Assembly: GCF_963678635.1 (NCBI RefSeq)
Contig: NC_087067.1
Location: 55,670,456-55,734,455 of the forward strand
Source of the DNA: Symsagittifera roscoffensis
Lineage: Eukaryota; Xenacoelomorpha; Acoela; Convolutidae
Direction: 5' to 3'
DNA length: 64,000 nt
How positions within the stretch are numbered: the first letter of the stretch is position 1; the number at the start of each line of letters is the position of its first letter. Made by a program: the position numbers and the translations under genes. Shown here in pieces: positions 32,742-39,733 of this stretch. The notes under the pieces were generated by a model. The model was not told where the DNA came from and did not search any database. It saw nothing but the letters and a program-made list of their open reading frames with translations.

Positions 32742-35700
32742 TCAGCCTATACTTAAGTAATATTTCTTATGTAGATATACTTGTATGTTCGTATCAGAGA
32801 ATATCACGTGTACAAGCGCGTACAATTCACGAGGATGCAGTCTTCCTCTATTTGGATCGTACACTGGAAGCGAAAGCTCCTTCACGTCCATTTCCACAAG
32901 GAAGTCCCTCAGCCTCGTCAAAGACAAGACTAGGTTTTCTGGGTCCACGTGCTGCTTCTCTGTCGCCCTCGTTACCAAGAAGCATAAGTACTTTCCCGGT
33001 ATCTGCGACACCGCCGGGGGTAAGGCTGCTACGCCCCCTATCCCTGGTCTTTGCTTCCAAAGGAATTCCACGTTTTTGTATTCCCTCTTAAAATCTGCCG
33101 CTAGCGCCGTCCTAAAACTCATGTCTGCGGTGATTGCTATCGCACATGTTCTGTTTGTGAGTATGAAATCACTATCTGTTAGTACTATGTTACTTGAATA
33201 TTCATTTGGTAAGTTAAAATATGACTCAACTACCCTGCCTATGTCAGGTTTCTTAGGTTCTTCGCCTGTTTCTGCTTCTAAGTTTCCTGTTTCTCTTGCT
33301 ATTCTCAATTTTTTTATTATCAAATTTTCAGTGTGGGTAAGTCCTACCCCCACTCCCCGGACAAAAATATCCATCGGCGTCCTCGTCGATCGCATACCGG
33401 GTATTAAGTCAAGATTAGAAGCTGGAATGAGAAGTTGTCCTTCCTGGGCAACCCAGGAAGGATCATCTCGTTCGGTCTTAATGTATTTCGCGCTTTCGCG
33501 ATCTACGTCTTGAATCGTAACGCTGGTCTTTTCAGGGTCTGATGTCATTTCGTTCAGCCACTCTAAGACACGCAGGTTCGTCAGGTCTGGTTCATTTGAC
33601 TGCTGTTGCTCATCGTCGAACTCCACCTCGGGTTTCGACCAGTCGTCAACCCACTCATCGTTGTGATCATCGACTATGTCAATGTCTTGTGACACGGTTA
33701 TTTCCTCTAAACCCACTACTTCCTCCACTATTTTCTTTAGATCTATCCTATCCACTACAAAGTCGTCACCGTAAGGATTGTATTTCTTTCTTGGTCTCAT
33801 CCCGTCTTTCTGACGAGTCGGCATCGTGAACGGAAGATCTGGTTCCATGTTCTTGGGAATCTCTGTCTGTTCGGAGTCCTGCCAATCTTCCTCTGCGTAG
33901 GGCAAGGTTTCATCGTCCGCTTCGATCTGTTCGTTTGGATCCAGGTCCAGCGGTGTATCTGTACCATCCTCTACGATTTCGTTTCCATCGTTCTTCTGCC
34001 TGGTGCCTTTTTCATTGACCTCACAAGCAGGATCCATCATTAGATAATCCCCTTCTTCCATGTCTGCAGGTACACACCAGTCTTCTGTCGATGGATTGTG
34101 TGGCTTGATGTTTTCGTAGTGGGCGGCTCGGCCAGTACTCAGTCTATAAAAGCGTCCCTCTTGGTGCACCTCTGTAATCATGAAGGGTCCCCTCCACTTT
34201 TTTAGAAGCTTCTTTGTTCCTTTCGGTGGTATAACGTTCTGAAATACCCAAACGTAGTCTCCCACCGAGTAGGCTTTTGCACCAGCTGCTTTCTTGTCGA
34301 ATCTTTTCCTCTGCCTTGCCTGTGCTTGCTGAGTATTTCGTCTACACAGATCGTTCAACTCCTGTTGACGTTTGATCACATCCCTCACGTAGACCTGTGG
34401 GGACGTTTTCTTTCCCTCATACTCTGGGTAGAAGAATGTCAAGGGTAAAGACTTCTCGTGTCCCGTCAGCATCATGTGTGGACTGACTCCAGTGGTGGAG
34501 TGTTGCGTGCTATTATAAGCTCCCATCACCTGTGGAAGGTATCTGTCCCAATCGGTCATGTACCTGGAACAATATACCCTCAGCATCGACACTAACGTCC
34601 TATTCTGTCTTTCCACTAAGCCATTCGTCTGAGGGTGGTATGTCGTGGAGTGAGCCTGAGCGACTTGTGACCGTCTCATAAGCTCTTTCGTAAGCTCGCC
34701 TACGATAGCCGTTCCATTGTCCGATTGAAACGTCATTGGACATCCGTGTCTTGCTATCCACGTATTGATCAGGTGGTCGCATGTCTCTTCCGCCGAGGCA
34801 GTGATGCAGGGCACGGCCTCTGCATACTTCGTGAAGTGATCTATCATGACCAAGACTTGGTTGTAACCGCTGTCTGTCATGCATATCTTCTGGTGATCTA
34901 TCTGCACCACCTCGTTGAATTCAGACGACTCAATTGATTGTAAAGGAAATCGCAACTTCCTAGGATCCTTGACCTGTTGGCATGACAGACATGCTGTCAC
35001 CCATTTCTCGCATGCCTTTTTCATCCCAGGCCACTCAAAGCGCTTCAGGATCCTCTGATACACTTTGTCGATCCCTTGATGGCCCATCTGATCATGCGAC
35101 CTGAATAATAGTTCTGTCTGATAGAGTTGCGGCAACACTATCGCGTTATATTTGTATAAGACCTTGTCTTCTTCTCTTCTCCTGCAAGCCACGATCCCGT
35201 CCTTGTTCAGATATAATCTCCCCTCCTTCTGCATGAAGTATTGTCTCAGGATCCTATACCTGTCTTCTTCCAGGTCACCTTTGTCTGGTGCACCGTTTTC
35301 TATCCACCTTTTTAGGTTACTTGTCATGCGGTCATTTCTTTGCGCCCTTAGTAGGTCCGAGAGTCTGTACCTCGCCTTCAAATATGTCTTCATGACCCTC
35401 ATTTGACAATTCATCTCATCGGGCTGATGTGTGTCTTCTTCCATCTTAACGCACCAAATCTTCGCCAACGGTTGTGTTTCTTGTTGAAACGGCTGAAGAT
35501 CAGTCCTGACTACCTCTTTCTGCGGCAACAGGCTTATCGAACGTTTCGATACCGCTATCGTTTCTAAGTCATCCGCTGCGTTGTCAAAGACTCTTTCGCT
35601 TGGTATTAGGTAGCGATCACTGTCAGGATCCTGGTACACCTCTCTGTCCAGGTTTCTCGCCCGAGTTTCCACTAGTAGCGTGTGTATCGCCAGTTCTGAC

Positions 35701-37769
35701 AGTTCTGATCCCGAGGTCGAATCTCTGTCTGAATAGGTATCCATTCCTGAGTTTCGGGAATCATTATCCGTCGAAGGTGTTGTGCTGGAGACTGCACGCT
35801 CCTCCAGATCATGTCTGTATTTCCTTCGCATCCATCTGAACTCCCCGGACAAAACCTTGTTCTCTAGGTCCTGTTTCTCATCAGGAATTTTCTCGTCTAT
35901 CTCGGACTCCCCGGACCAATTCACTTGTCCCGGGTGTTGATCTTGTGATCGCTGGTTTTTCTCCTCATCCTTCTCCCCGGACAAATAGTCTTGCAGCAGA
36001 TTTTGTTTTACAACTTCACCGTCTTTATCCCGGTCTACAAAGGTGACAGTTTTCTTTTGCCTGCCGCTCTCCTGTCCTTTCTGTCCGTAAGAAGTACTGG
36101 TTAAAATCTCTTGGGGTATTGAGGATACTAGTTGCTGAACTATTGTCCTACAATCCCTCTCGTTCTCTTCGTGTTGTCGTCTGGACGGCATGATCTTCAC
36201 CTTCTCACTGATTGTCAGCGATGCCACTGCCGCTGTCCACTCGGGGTCATCTCTGGTCACTTCTCTTTCTAACAATCCACCCAGCATCCGCATTACTTGT
36301 GGTGTGACTTGCACCGTTTCATCCAATAATGAGAGGCTGTTTATATTCATGCGAGAGAGTTCTTGCTGGACCAGGTTCGAGCGCAGCAACAAATCCAAGG
36401 GGACCGGATCCTCCTTGGACAGGATCTTTATCTCGGCTGCTTTCTCTACAGGTAACTCAGGATGCCCTGGAATTGGATGTCCAGACTTATCCAACCATCT
36501 CGTTAAGGGAAGCGCTTCATAAGTTTCTTTGTCCAGAAACGAGAATCCCTCCTTTACTTCCGCCTGATTGGCCTGCTTCTGCTCCAATCTTTCATAGAAC
36601 TCAGTTTTCTTGCTGAGACTGTCAGCATTCTGATGTTTATCACGCATCCTGTGTTCGATTATCATATGGTAGCCATCCAGTCTTACTATCCATCTACCAA
36701 TATAACTCTGATCCATCGAGTAGGTCTTCAACCAGGATAACGCTCTGTTGTCCACGCGTAACTTGAAGGGAGCGCTCCCCAAGTATGCACGGTACTTCTC
36801 CACGAAGGTAACTACTGCAAACATTTCTGCTTTTGGTGCGCCATATTTCATCTCTGTGTCACTCAAGATTTTGCTGCCGTATGCAATGGGACGGAGAACT
36901 GTTCTTCCGTTCCATTCTTGCTCTTGATGCAATATTCCTGAGATGGCCACCACCGATGCGTCTGTGTCAAGAACATACATGCCCTTTTCTGTAGGCATGC
37001 CCAGCACTGGCGCTTCGCACAGTTCCCGCTTTATGTTCTCGAAAGCAACTTGTGCCTCATCGTTCCATTCGAACTTTTTCCCTTTGTTGCGCATCAGCTT
37101 CTGCATCGGGTACACCTTGTCCGCGTATCCTTTTATGAATTCTCGGTAGTAATTGGCAAACCCTAGGAAGCTCATGAGCTGTGTGTCCGTTCTAGGAGCT
37201 TTCCATGTCAGCACAGCCTCTACTGCTTCTGGATCTGGCCTCACACCATGCCTGTCCACCATTCTTCCCAGGTACTTGATCGAATCCCTAAGGATTTCAC
37301 ATTTCGATGGTTTGCATTTCAAGCCTGCTCTTTTCATACATCCGAAGACCTCATCGAGCCGGTCAATGTGATCCTCCAGGGTCGGTGTCGCTATGACTAC
37401 GTCATCCACGTAGCACATCAAGAGATTCCCGTACTTTTTGGTCACTCCTGTCAAAGCCTGAGCCATCAGCCTTTGAAAGGTTGCTGTTGCATTGCACAAG
37501 CCGAAGGGCATCCTCTTCCACTGGTACAACCCCAATTCGCACGCGAATCCGGTTTTCTCCCTGTCCTTCTTTCGCAGAGGAACCTGCCAGAAGGCAGAAC
37601 CCAAGTCCAATGTGGTGAAGAACTTTGCATCACCAAGTTTGGATAGGCTCTCGTCTATTCGCGGTATCGGGTACGCATCTTTAATCGTTACCGCGTTCAA
37701 GTAACGAAAGTCGCAACAAAATCTAAGCTGCCCCCTTTCTTTTTCGCCATTACTACTCCGCAAGCCCAT
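32742..37769 (-). CDS. GE2 Pol: RT, RNase H, spacer, integrase, macro-like C-terminal domain
   Basis: 1675 codons. RT starts at the left edge (LRFCCDFRYLN) with catalytic YVDD at residues 120-123. RNase H lies at about 260-400 (VLDTDAS). An acidic spacer of about 450 residues follows, with three [LW]SGE repeats near residues 596-640. Integrase has the HHCC module (H near 893, CLSCQQ near 926), catalytic Asp in QIDH, Asp in QSDNG and Glu in LVERQ with 35 residues between the last two, and the GPF module KKWRGPF. An acidic linker then leads to residues about 1515-1675, which resemble a TARG1/ALC1-like macro domain: an alternating strand pattern, TALAADFKREYKNVEFL, KYLCFLVTR, then ELSLPVYDPNRGRLHPRELY. 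Upstream RT residues are in another frame (37697-38449). Confidence 0.9.
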   Translation of the reverse strand: MGLRSSNGEKERGQLRFCCDFRYLNAVTIKDAYPIPRIDESLSKLGDAKFFTTLDLGSAFWQVPLRKKDREKTGFACELGLYQWKRMPFGLCNATATFQRLMAQALTGVTKKYGNLLMCYVDDVVIATPTLEDHIDRLDEVFGCMKRAGLKCKPSKCEILRDSIKYLGRMVDRHGVRPDPEAVEAVLTWKAPRTDTQLMSFLGFANYYREFIKGYADKVYPMQKLMRNKGKKFEWNDEAQVAFENIKRELCEAPVLGMPTEKGMYVLDTDASVVAISGILHQEQEWNGRTVLRPIAYGSKILSDTEMKYGAPKAEMFAVVTFVEKYRAYLGSAPFKLRVDNRALSWLKTYSMDQSYIGRWIVRLDGYHMIIEHRMRDKHQNADSLSKKTEFYERLEQKQANQAEVKEGFSFLDKETYEALPLTRWLDKSGHPIPGHPELPVEKAAEIKILSKEDPVPLDLLLRSNLVQQELSRMNINSLSLLDETVQVTPQVMRMLGGLLEREVTRDDPEWTAAVASLTISEKVKIMPSRRQHEENERDCRTIVQQLVSSIPQEILTSTSYGQKGQESGRQKKTVTFVDRDKDGEVVKQNLLQDYLSGEKDEEKNQRSQDQHPGQVNWSGESEIDEKIPDEKQDLENKVLSGEFRWMRRKYRHDLEERAVSSTTPSTDNDSRNSGMDTYSDRDSTSGSELSELAIHTLLVETRARNLDREVYQDPDSDRYLIPSERVFDNAADDLETIAVSKRSISLLPQKEVVRTDLQPFQQETQPLAKIWCVKMEEDTHQPDEMNCQMRVMKTYLKARYRLSDLLRAQRNDRMTSNLKRWIENGAPDKGDLEEDRYRILRQYFMQKEGRLYLNKDGIVACRRREEDKVLYKYNAIVLPQLYQTELLFRSHDQMGHQGIDKVYQRILKRFEWPGMKKACEKWVTACLSCQQVKDPRKLRFPLQSIESSEFNEVVQIDHQKICMTDSGYNQVLVMIDHFTKYAEAVPCITASAEETCDHLINTWIARHGCPMTFQSDNGTAIVGELTKELMRRSQVAQAHSTTYHPQTNGLVERQNRTLVSMLRVYCSRYMTDWDRYLPQVMGAYNSTQHSTTGVSPHMMLTGHEKSLPLTFFYPEYEGKKTSPQVYVRDVIKRQQELNDLCRRNTQQAQARQRKRFDKKAAGAKAYSVGDYVWVFQNVIPPKGTKKLLKKWRGPFMITEVHQEGRFYRLSTGRAAHYENIKPHNPSTEDWCVPADMEEGDYLMMDPACEVNEKGTRQKNDGNEIVEDGTDTPLDLDPNEQIEADDETLPYAEEDWQDSEQTEIPKNMEPDLPFTMPTRQKDGMRPRKKYNPYGDDFVVDRIDLKKIVEEVVGLEEITVSQDIDIVDDHNDEWVDDWSKPEVEFDDEQQQSNEPDLTNLRVLEWLNEMTSDPEKTSVTIQDVDRESAKYIKTERDDPSWVAQEGQLLIPASNLDLIPGMRSTRTPMDIFVRGVGVGLTHTENLIIKKLRIARETGNLEAETGEEPKKPDIGRVVESYFNLPNEYSSNIVLTDSDFILTNRTCAIAITADMSFRTALAADFKREYKNVEFLWKQRPGIGGVAALPPAVSQIPGKYLCFLVTRATEKQHVDPENLVLSLTRLRDFLVEMDVKELSLPVYDPNRGRLHPRELYALVHVIFSDTNIQVYLHKKYYLSIG

Positions 37770-38449
37770 GGTGATTTCGAGGGTTCTATCATGTCGTATT
37801 CAAGCAACATTTCTATTTCCGCTCGGCACGCTTCCGATTTATGTGGCGTCATTCGCCTTGCGCCTTCCCTATGGGGAACGGCGCCCTCTTCTAGTTCGAT
37901 TTCGTGTTCGACGAAATTACAGCAACCGATGTCCGCCTTATGTTTTGAAAATACTTCGGCGTTCCGATCTAGGAGGTCCCGCAATTTTTCAAAATCTCCC
38001 TCACCTATTTTTCCTTTTAAATGTTCTATTTCTGGCAAAACCGGTTTGTCAGAATCTAGTTCATATGACGAGGGGCGTTCCGGAAAATTCGAGCAGCTTG
38101 ATAAGCCGTCGTCCGTTTCGGATTTTATTGAAAACAATTTATGAATAGATTTTAATTCATTAATTCTCTTTAAGATTTTATCTTTATTTGCATGATAAGG
38201 ACAGTCTTTCACACTATATTTCTTCGAGTTTTCTGTCTCCTCATAGTCGGTCCTCATCGGCAAGGCGTAGCCAAGCTTCTTTCCACGCTGGATTGAAACC
38301 GTGGTGTCCAGTGTGTTCAACAACCCACTGACACACAGTCCGTTTCGCGTTACCGAGAAGCTCCGGCCTAAAATCACCGAACTCTGACTATTTGGATTCG
38401 GTACTAAGCAAACCTGTTTGCTATCACTTAACGAATTTAAATTTCTCAT
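37697..38449 (-). CDS. GE2 Pol N-terminal part: linker and start of RT
   Basis: 250 codons in the protease frame, after a TAA at 38471. It contains the protease-RT linker and the first RT segment (IEPSKSPWACGVVMAKK). At ATGGCGAAAAAGAAAGGGGGC (37730-37750) the RT consensus moves to the -1 frame, where the next entry continues with LRFCCDFRYLN. The same offset occurs in GE1 unit A. The A run could be a slippery site, but a location inside the RT fingers is odd for programmed frameshifting. A lost base in the G run or a homopolymer assembly error is equally possible. Confidence 0.8.
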   Translation of the reverse strand: MRNLNSLSDSKQVCLVPNPNSQSSVILGRSFSVTRNGLCVSGLLNTLDTTVSIQRGKKLGYALPMRTDYEETENSKKYSVKDCPYHANKDKILKRINELKSIHKLFSIKSETDDGLSSCSNFPERPSSYELDSDKPVLPEIEHLKGKIGEGDFEKLRDLLDRNAEVFSKHKADIGCCNFVEHEIELEEGAVPHREGARRMTPHKSEACRAEIEMLLEYDMIEPSKSPWACGVVMAKKKGGSLDFVATFVT

Positions 38450-38470
38450 TCTAAAAATCGCTACTACAGC

Positions 38471-39733
38471 TTATCCTGGTTGTAACTTTACTTTTCTATC
38501 CAAAAAAACTGGTACCTTATTTTCATCTGTTATTATCCTATTAATTGGTCTCTTAACATACTTTCGGTCCGGGTTTCTAATCCGTATTAGACCGTTGTTC
38601 AAGTCAATCATCACGACAAAATTCCTGACAAAATCTCTGCCCAAGATGAATTGGTCGGCGTCGTCCAGATTCTCTACCACCAGGAAGCTCATCCAAAGGT
38701 TCCGTCCTCCCATGTGAAGGACCGTCACCGGTGTTCTTCCGGCTACGTAGATAGCTCCTCGATTTGCAGCGGCTAGTCGGAGATTCGTAGGAATCAAATC
38801 TTCCCGCGTGAAGCCCATTCTCTCCCAGGTTTTTATCGGCATCACACTCACCACCGCGCCTGTGTCCAGAAGCCCTGTGACTCCGATTTTTGTTCCGTTG
38901 GTGTCAAGCAGGTGTGCTGTCACATCTGCTTCATATCCAATATGTACCGCGTCTTGTTCCATCATGGCGTCATGGCCTATCCTGCGGACTTTGAGTTCCT
39001 CTTCACCCAAATAGATCTGCCCCATTTGGTCATCATCTGTTGTTATGTAAGTCCTGGTGTAGATGCTGATTCCATCCACGTTCAGCATTATTTGATACGG
39101 CCCATAGACCTCCAAGTAGCGTCCATGAAGTTTCTTCATGCGAGGGCCACCCGTCGTTAGTAGTGCTCGCACAGCTCTCGACTCAGTGCGTGGCTCCACC
39201 TGCCTCAGATAATCTGCATATGTGTCCAAATGCATTAAAGTGAACTCTGATGGTTCACTCAAATTTCTTATTACCTGGTGTCCAGCCACTGAGATTATCG
39301 ACTGTATCTTCTTTCCCTGCGACGCCATGCCGAACCTCTTACCGGAGATCACTTTAAGTTTCATATCTAAACTGCTTGGTGTTTTCGTCTCCTCGAACTC
39401 CATTGCCTCGAAGCTTGGATTCAGTTGCTCCTGAAGCTTTTCATTTTCCAGTTCAAGTTTCACTTTTTGTTCGATCTCTTTCGTCACCAATTCCTGCTGT
39501 ACTCTATTTAGAGCATCCTTTGCGGCTGCCTTATAATCGATCTTGAAGTCATCGGCCGCAGTTGCTGGTTCCGGTTCACGTGATTCTTCTGTTACTGCTT
39601 GCATTTTCTTTGCCGCCAGCTCTTGAGGTTTGTCCCTCCTGCGTGCCTCTGCTTCGCTCAAAAGTCGAGCCTTGCTTGCTTTCACTCCTGACAAAGCTTC
39701 TTCATGCCTTGGATGCTTGATGTCTGCGGACAA
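38471..39733 (-). CDS. GE2 aspartic protease region
   Basis: 420 codons; about residues 10-150 are Gag/Pro linker with a charged helix, then a retropepsin-like fold with active site LLDTGAVVSV (Asp near residue 290) and the later ILGRDF segment. The apparent beginning is created by the 19-bp deletion at about 39724-39727; in GE1 the homologous frame is continuous with gag through the second zinc knuckle. It ends at a TAA (38471-38473) where both GE1 copies have CAA, so a C-to-T nonsense change in GE2 is likely. Confidence 0.85.
   Translation of the reverse strand: MSADIKHPRHEEALSGVKASKARLLSEAEARRRDKPQELAAKKMQAVTEESREPEPATAADDFKIDYKAAAKDALNRVQQELVTKEIEQKVKLELENEKLQEQLNPSFEAMEFEETKTPSSLDMKLKVISGKRFGMASQGKKIQSIISVAGHQVIRNLSEPSEFTLMHLDTYADYLRQVEPRTESRAVRALLTTGGPRMKKLHGRYLEVYGPYQIMLNVDGISIYTRTYITTDDDQMGQIYLGEEELKVRRIGHDAMMEQDAVHIGYEADVTAHLLDTNGTKIGVTGLLDTGAVVSVMPIKTWERMGFTREDLIPTNLRLAAANRGAIYVAGRTPVTVLHMGGRNLWMSFLVVENLDDADQFILGRDFVRNFVVMIDLNNGLIRIRNPDRKYVKRPINRIITDENKVPVFLDRKVKLQPG

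Noticed and set aside
32785-33513. Long + strand frames opposite GE2 pol (for example this one and 24978-25376, 25464-25928)
   Set aside because: They are antisense shadows of constrained coding sequence on -, with no family resemblance.
32742-34300. Chromodomain after integrase
   Set aside because: The sequence after the GPF module is an acidic linker followed by a macro-like pattern; no aromatic-cage chromodomain motif is seen.
39682-39733. Programmed frameshift between gag and protease in GE2
   Set aside because: GE1 shows 19 extra bases at the site and a continuous frame, so a deletion explains it.
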